The notes below the pieces were generated by a model. The model worked only from the letters and a program-made list of their open reading frames with translations, was not told the origin of the DNA and did not search any database. A stretch of 64,000 nt of DNA from Actinomycetota bacterium (lineage in GTDB: Bacteria > Actinomycetota > Actinomycetes > Actinomycetales > Microbacteriaceae): the NCBI GenBank assembly GCA_020160915.1, contig JAIUPK010000002.1, positions 310,001-374,000 of the forward strand, in the 5' to 3' direction. Every line of letters begins with the position of its first letter. Within the stretch, counting starts at the first letter, position 1. Of this stretch, positions 8,322 through 18,100 are shown one piece after another. The position numbers were made by a program, and so were the translations under genes.

Positions 8322-8635
8322 TACAGCCGCTCCGCGATCCCCTTGATGGCGGCCAGTCGCCGATCCCACGCGAAGCCGAGTTCGTCGAGCCGTCGGGCCG
8401 TTGCCTCGAGCTGGGCGCCGACGACGCGGTAGCGCACCTCCCGGCCGACACGGAGCGGTTCGACGAGTCCCACCTCTTCGAGGATCGTGAGGTGCTTGGC
8501 GATGGCCTGCCGCGAGACGGGCAGGCGCGACGCGAGCCCCGAGGCCGAGGCGTCGCCCTGACCGAGGGCGGCGAGGATGCTCCAGCGCGTGTCATCCCCG
8601 AGGGCGGCGAACACCGGCACCAGTACCTCGCTCAC
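8321..8635 (-). CDS. ArsR-family winged-helix transcriptional regulator
   Basis: Small 104-residue regulator. The helix-turn-helix is in LASRLPVSRQAIAKHLTILEE (about residues 35-55), after the typical DDTRWSILAAL opening, and the wing follows in GREVRYRV. It lacks the paired cysteines of metal-sensing ArsR proteins, so it belongs with the metal-independent members usually paired with SRPBCC genes. The start is GTG 8635, overlapping the SRPBCC stop (GTGA). It probably represses its own operon through the palindrome at 9136-9153. Confidence 0.88.
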   Translation of the reverse strand: MSEVLVPVFAALGDDTRWSILAALGQGDASASGLASRLPVSRQAIAKHLTILEEVGLVEPLRVGREVRYRVVGAQLEATARRLDELGFAWDRRLAAIKGIAERL

Positions 8636-9105
8636 AGGCCGGCTTCCAGCAGGGCGACGAGCTCGTCGAGTTCGAAGTCCCAGCCCTCGCGGTGGCTCTC
8701 CAGGTTGGCGATCGGGTCGGACGTGGTCTCGAAGCCGGTTTCGACGACCGTCAGGCGTGTGCCCGTCTCGATCGGCTCGAGCGTGAAGGTGAAGACTGTC
8801 GAGTGGGCGTCGTCGATCTGGTCGGCGAGGATGCCGCTGGCGTCGTCGTTGCCCCAGCGGTACGACACGAGAGTGGGGGCATCCATCGCTTCGATGCGGA
8901 TGGGGATCGTGCCGTAGTCGTCCCAGCTCAGAGTGCCGAGCGTGCCGATGCCACTGCCGCGGAGTGCCGCCTCGCCGAACCACTTCGAGATGTGTTCTGC
9001 CTCGGTGACGGCGGCCCAGACCGACTCGATGGGGGCGGCGATGGTGATGGTGCGGCGCACGCTGAACGTGGTCTCGTCGACGGTGGATGCGGGGTTGTCG
9101 GTCAT
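8632..9105 (-). CDS. SRPBCC / AHSA1-like domain protein
   Basis: 157-residue START/AHSA1-fold protein of unknown ligand. It starts with the family pattern TFSVRRTITIAAPIESVWAAVTE, followed by EHISKWFGE and a C-terminal GWDFELDELVALLE helix. It is the first gene of the operon with ArsR and GNAT. SRPBCC plus ArsR pairs are very common in actinobacteria, where the regulator controls the pair. ATG 9105 fits the family N-terminus. Confidence 0.87.
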   Translation of the reverse strand: MTDNPASTVDETTFSVRRTITIAAPIESVWAAVTEAEHISKWFGEAALRGSGIGTLGTLSWDDYGTIPIRIEAMDAPTLVSYRWGNDDASGILADQIDDAHSTVFTFTLEPIETGTRLTVVETGFETTSDPIANLESHREGWDFELDELVALLEAGL

Positions 9106-9135
9106 GACTCCATGATGCTCGCTCGGCGGTCCTAA

Positions 9136-9153
9136 TGCAACCCGCGAGTTGCA
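9136..9153. promoter_or_regulatory. Candidate ArsR operator
   Basis: TGCAACCCGCGAGTTGCA is an 18-bp near-perfect palindrome (6-bp perfect arms TGCAAC/GTTGCA). It lies 31 nt upstream of the first gene of the SRPBCC-ArsR-GNAT operon, where a repressor would block the promoter. Confidence 0.55.
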
Positions 9154-9235
9154 GTAGCGAGCACGATCGGAGAAGCGCATCCGAGGAACCGTCCCTAGGC
9201 TGGGGATGTTCCCGCCACCGCACAGAGGAGTCGCC

Positions 9236-9652
9236 ATGTCACCCGCCGAGTCATTCAGCGCAGAGGAACGCGCCGCCATGAAGGAGCGCGCCAAGGAACT
9301 CAAGGCCCAGGCCAAGGCGCAGGACCTGCTCAAGGACTTGCTTGCCAAGATCGCCGAGATGCCCGAGCACGACCGAGTCATCGCCGAGGCGATCCACCGG
9401 ATCGTCACCACCACGGCCCCCGAGCTCACCCCGAAGACCTGGTACGGCCAGCCCGCCTACGCAAAGGGCGACCAGATCGTGTGCTTCTTCCAGAGCGCCG
9501 CCAAGTTCGGTGTGCGGTACGCCACCCTCGGTTTCAACGAGGCCGCCACGCTCGACGACGGCAGCATGTGGCCGGTCGCGTTCGCCATCAAGGACCTGAC
9601 GCCTGCCGACGAGAAGCTGATCGCGCAGCTCGTGTCGAAGGCGGTGGGCTAG
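9236..9652 (+). CDS. DUF1801 (YdhG-like) protein
   Basis: 138-residue cytoplasmic protein of the DUF1801/YdhG family, sometimes called iron-chaperone-like although the role is not settled. The N-terminus is a charged helix (ERAAMKERAKELKAQAKAQ). The core is APELTPKTWYGQPAYAKGDQ followed by VCFFQSAAKFGVRYATLGF, the family signature. ATG 9236 has GAGGAG 7 nt upstream, which decides it over an in-frame start at 9206. The stop overlaps the convergent ligase stop within one CTAG. Confidence 0.85.
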   Translation: MSPAESFSAEERAAMKERAKELKAQAKAQDLLKDLLAKIAEMPEHDRVIAEAIHRIVTTTAPELTPKTWYGQPAYAKGDQIVCFFQSAAKFGVRYATLGFNEAATLDDGSMWPVAFAIKDLTPADEKLIAQLVSKAVG

Positions 9653-11085
9653 CGCACCGACCCGGTTCGCCCGAACGCCTCCGCGAGCACGCCTCGTTCT
9701 GCCTTGCCCATGCGATTGCGCGGGATCTCGGAGACCCGCCAGAACGTCGTCGGGTACCCGCCGGGCAGCCGGGCGCGCAGGTCGCGGTCGAGGGCGCGCA
9801 GGTCGCAGTCCGCGTCGGCAACCACGGCGAGGCCGAGTTCGGCGAGCCCGGTGGAGCGCTCGAAACCGAAGGCCGCGGCATCCCGAACCCCCGGGAATTG
9901 CGCCGCCAGCCCGTCGACAATCGCAGGGTCCACCTTCTGGCCAGCGATGTTGAGGATCTCGGCCGAGCGGCCCGCGAGCACCAGGGAGCCATCGGGTTCG
10001 AGCATCCCAAGGTCGCCCGGCGCGAACCACCCGCCGGGGAACGGCTCGACGGTGTCACCCACCAGGTAGCCGGAGGTCTGGCCGGGGCTTCGGTAGCGCA
10101 CAGTGCCCTTGACCCCGAGGGGTAGGGGTGCGCCGTTCTCGTCGACGACCTCGAGCTCGGATCCCTGAAGGGCCGGTCCGACGTTCGCGAGATCGTCTCC
10201 GGCGGCGAGCATACGCATAGTGACCCCGCCTCCCTCGGTCGACCCGTAGACGCTGCGCACCGGCACCGCCAGCACCTCGGCGATGCGGCGCAGGAGAGCG
10301 TCGCCCGGACTGGCGCCCGCCATGCGCACCTCCTCCACCTGGGGGAGGGCGATGTGTGCCTGGTCCAGCACACCGATCGCATGCGCCATCTGCTGGGGTG
10401 AACCGCAGAGCACCTGAACCCCCTCGGCAACCACGAAGCGCATCGTGTCGGCATCGATGCGATCGACCGCGCGGTGAGCCTGGCCGTGCCGCAGGTTCGC
10501 GATCGCCGTGTGGAACCCTCCCGTCGTCGACAGCGCCATGAAGTTGACCTCGGCCCGGCCGTCGGACCAGTACCGGTGCAGTCCCTCGGTGCGGTACTCG
10601 AGCGCGGCGGCCGAGTAGGCCGCGGCTCGCGGAGTCCCGGTCGTTCCACTGGTCATCATCAGCCGGACTATCGAGTCGGGTCGCGGGTATTCCACCAGAG
10701 GGGCCGCACCGGATGCCCCGCTCACCGCCTCGACCAGCCACCGTTCGTCGACCACCACCTCGCGAGCCGCCGGCGTAGCCCGCCGGCCCGGCTCCGTGAT
10801 CAGGACATCGGCGCGCAGCCCACCCGACTCGGGAACCCCGCGCAGTGACACCGATCGGGCGGCCAGCCTCATGAGGGCGAGGTCGATGATCCACTCGTTC
10901 AGGGAGGGGAGGTCCACGGCGACGAGGCTGCGCGGCGTCACGCCCTCGGCGCGAAGGCGGATCGCCGCGGCATCCACGACTCGTTTCAGCTCGGCGAAGG
11001 TGTAGCGTCGGGCGAGCGAGACAAGGGCGGGCTGGTCAGGCGTCTGGGCAGCCATGCGTTCGAGATCGGCCAGCGGGGCGAGCAT
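9649..11085 (-). CDS. AMP-forming acyl/aryl ligase (ANL superfamily), paralogue 1
   Basis: Adenylate-forming ligase of unknown substrate, 478 residues. Motifs in order: P-loop MTSGTTGTPRAAAYS (about 165), VLCGSPQQMAHAI, YGSTEGGG near 300, the hinge region WFAPGDLG and ILNIAGQKVDP, and the C-terminal IPRNRMGKAERGVL with the catalytic lysine. It is a close paralogue of the ligase at 12464-13897 over the full length. It is slightly short for the family and has no carrier domain. It diverges from the LAXTG beta-helix gene, and the paralogue likewise diverges from a second LAXTG gene. ATG 11085 has AGGAAGGA just upstream. Confidence 0.85.
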   Translation of the reverse strand: MLAPLADLERMAAQTPDQPALVSLARRYTFAELKRVVDAAAIRLRAEGVTPRSLVAVDLPSLNEWIIDLALMRLAARSVSLRGVPESGGLRADVLITEPGRRATPAAREVVVDERWLVEAVSGASGAAPLVEYPRPDSIVRLMMTSGTTGTPRAAAYSAAALEYRTEGLHRYWSDGRAEVNFMALSTTGGFHTAIANLRHGQAHRAVDRIDADTMRFVVAEGVQVLCGSPQQMAHAIGVLDQAHIALPQVEEVRMAGASPGDALLRRIAEVLAVPVRSVYGSTEGGGVTMRMLAAGDDLANVGPALQGSELEVVDENGAPLPLGVKGTVRYRSPGQTSGYLVGDTVEPFPGGWFAPGDLGMLEPDGSLVLAGRSAEILNIAGQKVDPAIVDGLAAQFPGVRDAAAFGFERSTGLAELGLAVVADADCDLRALDRDLRARLPGGYPTTFWRVSEIPRNRMGKAERGVLAEAFGRTGSVR

Positions 11086-11100
11086 GAAGTCCTTCCTGAA

Positions 11101-11123
11101 GTGACTCGTTGTCACACTAGACT
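11101..11123 (+). promoter_or_regulatory. Leaderless promoter of the beta-helix gene, with inverted repeat
   Basis: TAGACT (11118-11123) is 6 nt before ATG 11130. Just upstream, GTGAC-TCGTT-GTCAC (11101-11115) is a small inverted repeat in the 44-nt divergent region, a possible operator shared with the ligase gene. Confidence 0.45.
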
Positions 11124-11129
11124 GTCGCC

Positions 11130-12467
11130 ATGCCCGAAGCAGGTACGTCATTCACGCGCTCACGCGCCGTCCGCGTTGCCTCGGGCCTCGCGTCCTTCGG
11201 GGTCGTCGTTGGCTTCTCGCTCGTCGCAGCCAGCCCGGCGGCCGCCGCAACCGACGCCGACTGCACGCCGCTCAACACCGTGGATGCGACGACCGACACG
11301 TCGGCTGACATCCAGACACTCCTGACGGCCCAGACTCCGGTGATCTGCCTCAGCGGCACCTTCACCCTCACGGCCGGTCTCACCTACGACTACGACGTGA
11401 CCCTGCACGGGCTGCCGAGCGCGACTCTTGATGGAGACGGGTCTTACGGAATCCTGACCGAAACCACTTTCGCTCACACGCTCACCGTCGAGAACCTTCG
11501 TCTCACGAACGGCAGCGCCCCTGACGGCGGCGCGATCAACGGCTATGTCGTCGTCTCGACCAACTCGACGTTCGACAACAACGATGCCGACTACGGCGGA
11601 GCGATCTACGCCTACGCTGTCAGCGCCACTGACTCCGTGTTCGAGGACAACACGGCCATCACCGGCGGTGCCATCGTCTCGGCGTTCACTAGCGTGGGGG
11701 ACTCGACGTTCACGAACAACACCGCTGAAGATTCGGGCGGCGCGATCTACTCTTATGGGTCACTGTTCGCCGATTCGTCGACCTTCGAGGGCAACTCCGC
11801 GTTCTTCGTCGGGGGCGCCATCGCGTCTTACGGCTCACTGGATATCGCGAACTCGACGTTCGTGGACAACTCGACCGATCCGACCGCAGGCCTTGTTGGC
11901 GCGGTCTACACCGAGGGTGGCACCATCACCCAGTCGACCTTCCTTGACAACACCGCCGGCCCCGGCACCGGTCAGAGCGTCGGCAGCAATGGATCGACTC
12001 TGACCCTGCGCGGCAACATCTTCGCTGGCGCCGACGCCACCCAGGCCCACCTCTACGGCGATCCCGCCGACTTCGCCGACAACGGCGGCAACCTCTTCAC
12101 CACGTCCGCCGCGACCGAGGTATCACTCACGTCGCCGGCTCCGAGTAGCCTGTTCGACCTCACGACGCTGGCGATCTTCAATGGAGCGACCCTCGCCGAC
12201 AACGGCGGTTCGACCCAGACCGTCGCGCTCTGGTCGGGCAGCCCGGCGATCAACGCCGTGCCCGCCGACCCGGGATCGCTGACGATCGACCAGCGTGGGG
12301 TTGCACGCCCCGACGTCAGTGACGCCGGAGCCTACGAGTTCGTCGCTCCGGTACTCGCTGCAACCGGCTCGGTTTCCTCGGGCCTGCTCGGCGGTGCCGC
12401 AGCCTTGCTGCTCGGCGCCGGCGCGCTCGCCGTCGGCCTGGCGCGTCGCGCGGTCCGCAGCCGCTAG
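11130..12467 (+). CDS. Exported right-handed beta-helix surface protein with LAXTG sorting signal
   Basis: 445-residue surface protein. An N-terminal Sec signal peptide (about 1-40, ending SPAAAA) is followed by a choice-of-anchor/Pmp-like beta-helix. Repeats of the type 'STFxxNxAxxxGGAIxS' recur through residues 140-280 (FDNNDADYGGAIYA, FEDNTAITGGAIVS, FTNNTAEDSGGAIYS). The C-terminus is a sorting signal: LAATG (409-413), a hydrophobic stretch and a basic RRAVRSR tail. LAXTG is the motif used by class E sortases of high-GC actinobacteria, so wall anchoring is inferred. Beta-helices of this kind usually bind or cleave polysaccharide, but no catalytic residues are recognised. Confidence 0.85.
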   Translation: MPEAGTSFTRSRAVRVASGLASFGVVVGFSLVAASPAAAATDADCTPLNTVDATTDTSADIQTLLTAQTPVICLSGTFTLTAGLTYDYDVTLHGLPSATLDGDGSYGILTETTFAHTLTVENLRLTNGSAPDGGAINGYVVVSTNSTFDNNDADYGGAIYAYAVSATDSVFEDNTAITGGAIVSAFTSVGDSTFTNNTAEDSGGAIYSYGSLFADSSTFEGNSAFFVGGAIASYGSLDIANSTFVDNSTDPTAGLVGAVYTEGGTITQSTFLDNTAGPGTGQSVGSNGSTLTLRGNIFAGADATQAHLYGDPADFADNGGNLFTTSAATEVSLTSPAPSSLFDLTTLAIFNGATLADNGGSTQTVALWSGSPAINAVPADPGSLTIDQRGVARPDVSDAGAYEFVAPVLAATGSVSSGLLGGAAALLLGAGALAVGLARRAVRSR

Positions 12468-13897
12468 CGGGGCATCCGAGCGAACTGCTCGCTGAGCATC
12501 GCCCGCATGGGCTTGCCCAGGCGCGTGCGCGGAATCTCCGCCACGCTCCAGAAGGCGGTCGGATGCCCGAGCGGCAGCAGCGCGCGAAGCTGACGGTCCA
12601 GCTCCCTCAGGTCGCAGCCCACCTGGGTCACCACGGCGAGGCCGACCTCCGGTAGACCCGGGACGCGCTCAACCGCGAACGCGGCCGCGTCGATCACGCC
12701 GGGGAACGCGAGCGCCGGCTCGTCGATTGTCGCGGGGTCGATCTTGACCCCGCCGAGGTTGAGGATCTCGGTGTCCCGGCCGCCGAGCACGAGTTCTCCG
12801 TCGGCGGTGAGCGTGCCTCGGTCGCCGGGGGTGAACCAGCCGTCCTCGAAGGGCACGAGGTGTCCGTCGACGAGGTACCCCGACACGAGGCCGGGAGTGC
12901 GGTAGCGCACAGCTCCCTCGGTGCCGGGCGGCACGGGCATCCCCGAGCCGTCGACGACCTCGAGCTCGACGCCGGGCAGCGGCACACCCGTCGCCGCCAG
13001 GTCGGACTCGGCGTCGAACCAGCGCTGGCTGATGCCACCTCCTTCGGTCGAGCCGTACACACCGCGCACCGGCACCGTCAGGTGCTCGGCGATCAGGGCG
13101 AGCAGACCCGCGGTCGGACCGGCCCCGGCCAGCCGAACCTCGGTGAGGGAGGGCAACTCGATGTCCGCGTCGCGCGCCGCATGGATGGCGCGCACCACCT
13201 GGCTGGGTGACCCGCAGAGCACCTCGATCCCTTGGTCGGCGGCGAAGCGCATCGTCTCCGCATCGATCCGATCCACGGCGAGGTACGGCACTCCCAGTCG
13301 CAGGGACGCGACGGCGGCGTGGAACCCACCCGTCGTCGACAGCCCGATCAGGGTGAGCTCGGGCCGCCCGTCGGTCCAGTGCACGTGCTGCTCGGCGCTG
13401 CGGTACTTCAGCGCGCCGAGCGAGTAGGCGGCGGCCTTCGGCACCCCACCCGTCGTGCCGCTCGTGAGGATCAGCCGGAAGATCGCGTCGTCCCCGCCGA
13501 AGTCCGCGACCGGGGGTGGGTCGTCACCGCGGGCGATGGCGGAGTCGAGCCACAGGTCATCGGCCTCGAGCGTGAGGCCGGCGGGCGCGGCGCGGCGCCC
13601 CGGGTCGGTGATCAGCGCATCCAGCTCGGTGGGTCCTGGGTTGGTCACGCCACGCAGCGACACCGAGCGCGCGCCGAGGCGCAGCAGGGCGAGGTCGACG
13701 ATCCATTCGAGCGATGTCGGCAGGTCGATGCCGACGAGAGTTCCGGATGCCACGCCCGCCCGGTCGAGGCGCGCCGCGACCGCGAGCACCGCGGTTCTCA
13801 ACTGTGCGAAGGAGAACTGTCGGCGCGGGCTGCACAGCGCGGGTGAATCGCCTCGCTCGGTCGCGTGGCGGTCGAGGTCGGCGAGGGGTTCGAGCAC
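12464..13897 (-). CDS. AMP-forming acyl/aryl ligase (ANL superfamily), paralogue 2
   Basis: 477-residue adenylate-forming enzyme, colinear with the ligase at 9649-11085 (shared blocks include DPGRRA, GTTGGVPKAAAYS, GLSTTGGFHAAVASL, VLCGSPSQVV, YGSTEGGG and IPRTRLGKPMR with its catalytic lysine). Substrate unknown. The start is GTG 13897, with -10 box TACTCT (13904-13909, minus strand) 6 nt upstream, so the message is leaderless. Its stop overlaps the beta-helix gene stop in a CTAG. It diverges from the YVTN-repeat LAXTG gene, repeating the gene order of paralogue 1. Confidence 0.85.
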   Translation of the reverse strand: MLEPLADLDRHATERGDSPALCSPRRQFSFAQLRTAVLAVAARLDRAGVASGTLVGIDLPTSLEWIVDLALLRLGARSVSLRGVTNPGPTELDALITDPGRRAAPAGLTLEADDLWLDSAIARGDDPPPVADFGGDDAIFRLILTSGTTGGVPKAAAYSLGALKYRSAEQHVHWTDGRPELTLIGLSTTGGFHAAVASLRLGVPYLAVDRIDAETMRFAADQGIEVLCGSPSQVVRAIHAARDADIELPSLTEVRLAGAGPTAGLLALIAEHLTVPVRGVYGSTEGGGISQRWFDAESDLAATGVPLPGVELEVVDGSGMPVPPGTEGAVRYRTPGLVSGYLVDGHLVPFEDGWFTPGDRGTLTADGELVLGGRDTEILNLGGVKIDPATIDEPALAFPGVIDAAAFAVERVPGLPEVGLAVVTQVGCDLRELDRQLRALLPLGHPTAFWSVAEIPRTRLGKPMRAMLSEQFARMPR

Positions 13898-13983
13898 GGA
13901 ATCAGAGTATCCGCCGCAACCCTCGTGCGACGGGCCCCTACTGCTAGTCTCGCCGCGGGGGTGGACCCCGTGACGGAGGCAAT

Positions 13984-15072
13984 GTGAAGCACGTGGTTCT
14001 CGCGGTGGGTCTCGGCATCGCCGGCGTTCTCGTCCTTGCGCAGCCGGCGTGGGCCGCGGCATCCGTCGCACCGCCGATCCCCGTGGGCGTGGCACCCAAC
14101 GAGGTGACGTTCAGCCCCGACGGAACAGGTGCCTATTCCGCGAACAGCGGCAGCAACGACATCTCGGTGATCGACGTCGCCAGCGGCACAACCGTGGGGC
14201 TGCCGATACCAGTTGCTGCGCAGCCCGTCTCGATCGCGTTTCTGCCCGACGGCAGCGCCGCCTATGTGGCGAGCAATGGCGGCACCGTCAGCGTCATCGA
14301 CACCGCTACCGCGTCGGTGATCGACACGATCGCGATCGCCAGCGCGTCCTTCATCGAGATCACGCCCGATGGCGCCACGGCATACGTCGCGAGCTTCGCG
14401 ACCAACACGGTCGTGCCACTCGACGTCGCGACGGGCGTCGCGGGCACGCCGATCCCAGTGGGCTCCGGTCCCACCGGCCTGGCGATCAGTCCCGACGGTT
14501 CCCGCCTCTACGTCGCGAACACGTGGGACGGCACCGTCGCCGCCATCGACACCGCCACGAACACGCTGATCGCCACAATCGTCGTGGGTCCTCGGCCATT
14601 CCAACTCACTGTCAGCCCGGACAACTCGGAGGTCTGGGTGGCAGTGGGCGACATCGACGCCCTCGCCGTGATCGATGCGACCACGCTTGAGACGGTAGCG
14701 ACGATTGCGGTCGGTCAGAATCCGCGCTCTGTGACCATCAGCCCCGACGGCACCACCGCCCTGGCCGAGTCGTACTTCGACAACGCCGTGACAGTGGTGG
14801 ATGTCACCACCCGCGTAGTCACGTCGGCAATCTCGATCGGCCTCAACCCGGTCTACGTGCAGTTCAGCCCCGATGGGTCGCGGGCCTACGTGGCCGTCGC
14901 CGGCGACTGGACGATCGGTGTCATTCTGTTCGACCCGGCACTGTACCCGCAGCCCGGCGCACCCGCGCTGGCCAGAACGGGAGAGAACCTGGGCATTCTG
15001 GTGCCGATCGCTGGTGGACTGCTTGCACTCGGGCTCGTGCTGCGCAGCCGCAGGAAGCATTCGAACCCGTGA
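13984..15072 (+). CDS. Exported YVTN-type beta-propeller protein with LAXTG sorting signal
   Basis: 362-residue surface protein. The signal peptide (about 1-24, ending AWAA) is followed by seven-bladed-propeller-type repeats with the recurring unit 'ISPDGxxxYVAN...VSVIDTATxxVxxTI' (FSPDGTGAYSAN, LPDGSAAYVAS, ISPDGSRLYVAN and others). The C-terminus has LARTG (329-333), a hydrophobic segment and RSRRKHSNP, a class E sortase signal. The start is GTG 13984, with GGAGG 4 nt upstream. It probably acts as a ligand-binding or adhesive surface protein. It ends 80 nt before the ABC export operon, so co-transcription is possible. Confidence 0.85.
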   Translation: MKHVVLAVGLGIAGVLVLAQPAWAAASVAPPIPVGVAPNEVTFSPDGTGAYSANSGSNDISVIDVASGTTVGLPIPVAAQPVSIAFLPDGSAAYVASNGGTVSVIDTATASVIDTIAIASASFIEITPDGATAYVASFATNTVVPLDVATGVAGTPIPVGSGPTGLAISPDGSRLYVANTWDGTVAAIDTATNTLIATIVVGPRPFQLTVSPDNSEVWVAVGDIDALAVIDATTLETVATIAVGQNPRSVTISPDGTTALAESYFDNAVTVVDVTTRVVTSAISIGLNPVYVQFSPDGSRAYVAVAGDWTIGVILFDPALYPQPGAPALARTGENLGILVPIAGGLLALGLVLRSRRKHSNP

Positions 15073-15152
15073 GAGTTGGGGCCGAGTAGCACGCTCCGTA
15101 GACTTCCTCACAGTCCCACACCGGTGCGGGCGCTCTGGAAGGGGGAAGTCCC

Positions 15153-18100
15153 GTGTCATTGTCGAGACTTCGCGGGAGCGCTCCCATCCTGGCGACCATC
15201 GTCGCCGTGGTCGCCCTCGTCTCGGCCTTCGCCACGGCGACGGTGATCCTCCTCGACGAACGCACGACCGTGGGTGTGACCACCGAGCTGGCGCAACGGT
15301 CGGGCTCCTTCGCCGCCCTGCGCGTCACCTTCGACCGCGCGAGTGATGCCGAGCAGCAGGATGCCGCAGTGCGAGCGGCCGTCGACCGAACGTTCGCCGG
15401 AACGGGCGTGCACTTCACCGTCATCCGGGCGCTCGAGTCGAAGGCGGTCTTCGGAACAGTCTCGGGTGACGCCGTCGAGACCGCCGGTTCGGCGACGGTG
15501 GCCACCTTCTCCGACCTCGCGAGCCACGCCGTGTTTGAGACGGGGTCGGCCGCCCAGGATCAGTTCGAGGTGGCAGTTCAGGCCGACGATGCCGACCTGC
15601 TCGGCGTGCGGGTGGGGGACCAGCTGACGATCGGCGACCAGCCGTTCACTGTCTCGGGAACCTGGCGCGCCCTCGACCGGCTAGACCCCCGCTGGTACGG
15701 CGACGAGCGGGTCGCCTCAGGCGGCGGTGATCCGCTAGGACCCTTCGTGATCGATGAGTCCGCGTGGGCCTGGATCGGCTCGGTTCCACTCGCGACCTGG
15801 ACGATCGTGCCGGAGTCGATCGAGAGCATCACGGCCACGAATCTCACGGCAGTGACGACAGCCTGGGCCGGAGTGATCGAGTCGTGGCGCGGCACCGTGC
15901 CCGAGTACGAGTCCATGGACGTGGAGCAGCGACTGAGCCGAACCCTCGACGAGCTCGCCGGTCGCATCGCGGGACTTCGAGCCATCGAGCCGGTCGCGTT
16001 CACGTTGATGGTCGGCAGTGCCCTCGTGGGTCTCTCGCAGATCGTGCAACTGCTGGTCGTCACCCGGGAACGCGAGTCGGCCCTGTTCTGGGCGCGTGGC
16101 CAGTCGCCACGGGCTGTGGCCACCCGCCTCACGGCCGAGGTCGGCATCAGCGCCGTGGTCGGGGCCGTTGTGGGCGTCGGCGCGGTCGCGGCGTTCGCTG
16201 TCGCGGTGAGCCAGGGCGGCACACTGACGGCGCTGCTGCCGTTCGGTCTCATCGTGCCGGCCCTGGTCATCGTGGGAGCCACCGCCACGGCCGCCGTATT
16301 CGCAGCCCGGTCGGCGGCGAGCATCGCCAACCCGTCACGCGGCGGACGCACGGTAGGCCGCACCGGCCGGGTCGCCGTTCCGGGCGTCGTCGTGCTCGTC
16401 ACGATCGGGGCCGCGCTCGCTGTGTGGCAACTGCGCCTGTACGGATCCCCGATCGTCGGTGCCGCCGACGGCGGCAGGATCATCGACCCGGTTGCCGTCG
16501 CTGCACCGGCGGCGGCCCTGATCGCCATCGTCCTGATCTCGCTTGCCGCATTCCCGTCGATCGTTCGTCTCTTCGCAGGCCGGGCGGCGCGCGGCGGGCC
16601 GCGCCCGTTCCTCGCGGCCCGCACACTCGCCCGCAACACGCGTCGCGTCGTTGCCCCACTGGTCGTCGTGGCGCTCGCGGTGGGCTCGGCGGCGATCGCC
16701 GCGACATTCTCGGAGACCTGGTCGAGGTCATTCGCTCAGGCGGCGCAGCTCTATGCGGGCGCGGACGTGCACGTCTCATCACCCCTCGTGCCCATCTCGC
16801 CCAGCCAGGTGGAGGCGGTGGCCGGCACAGCGGGTGTCACCAGCGTGGCCCCGCTCGACGTGCAGATCCTCTCGGTCGGCACGCTCCGGGGGAGCACGCT
16901 GGCCGCCACGCCGGAGGCGGTGCGCGAGCTCGCCACGACGGCCAGCGGCACCTTCAGCCCAGCGGATGCCGCGTCGGCCATCCAGATGGACCCGGTCGGC
17001 CCGCAGGTGCCGGAGGGCACGAACCAGCTGACCCTGAGGGTCGAGGCCCTGGGATTCGTCGCGCCGCCCACTCTCGTGGCGTGGCTGGAGGATCCGCTCG
17101 GTCGCCTGCATTCCGTCGCCTTCGGTACTCCGACGACCGAGCCCGACGGGGTTCTGGTTTACGTAGCCGATCCGGGCGGGCAGGCAGGCACGATCGCCTC
17201 GATCGACGTGCGGATGCCGCGGCAGTCGGTAGAGGACCGCCCGAGTTTCCGACTGCTCGAGCTGACCGCCGCAAGCCAGTCCACCGACGAGAGCCTCGCC
17301 CTCGACCAGTTCTGGGTTCTCGATACCCTCAGCATCAACTTCGATGCGCCGGAGCCGCTCACGGACGCACCCGGGTTCGTGCTGGATCGCCAGTTGTCCC
17401 TGATTCGCATGACAGCATCGTTCGACGGCGGGGCGACTGACGAGGTGCGTCCGCGTCTGGTGGTATCGGCGGCCCTCGCGAGCGCGCTGAATCTCGAGAT
17501 CGGCGACACCGTGGGCTTCACCATCCGCAAGGGCCAGGAGCGTCTCGTCGGCATCGTCGCGGGGGTCGTTGCCTCGATCCCGGGCGCCCGCTCCAGCAAT
17601 GCCGTGCTGATGGATCTGTCGGTGAACAACCACTTCCAGCTGCGATCCGATCTGGTGCCAGGAACGACGACCGACCTGTGGGTGGCGGCGGAGGACCCCG
17701 ACCGGGTGCGCGCCGACATCGGAGCCTCGCTGCCCGCTGACACCCGCATCGACACCCGCACTGATCCGTTCGGCGCTCAGGTGCTCGGTGCCGCGTCGGT
17801 CGCGCTGTGGGCGGCCGCGCTGTGCTGTGCGCTGATCGCCATCGTGGCCGTCGCCTCGGCGTCGCGCTCGCGGCTGCGTTGGGGTCGCGAGGAGATCGGA
17901 TCGCTGCGGGCGATCGGCGTGGGAGCGCGCGACCAGTCGTCGATCATCCTGCGGGAGTTCGGCTTCGTGCTCGGCGTGGCCATCATCACGGGTCTCATCG
18001 CTGGCGCGGTCGTGTCGGTGGCGACGGTTCCGCAGCTGGTTCGGGCGGCGGTCGACCGCGCCTATCTCTCCGGAGAGATCGCCCTCGCGATCGAGTGGAC

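Noticed and set aside
15764-17440. 558-codon plus-strand ORF inside the first large permease gene
   Set aside because: It is out of frame with a continuous, hydrophobic FtsX-type permease. The product is Arg/Gly-rich shadow sequence with no ribosome site.
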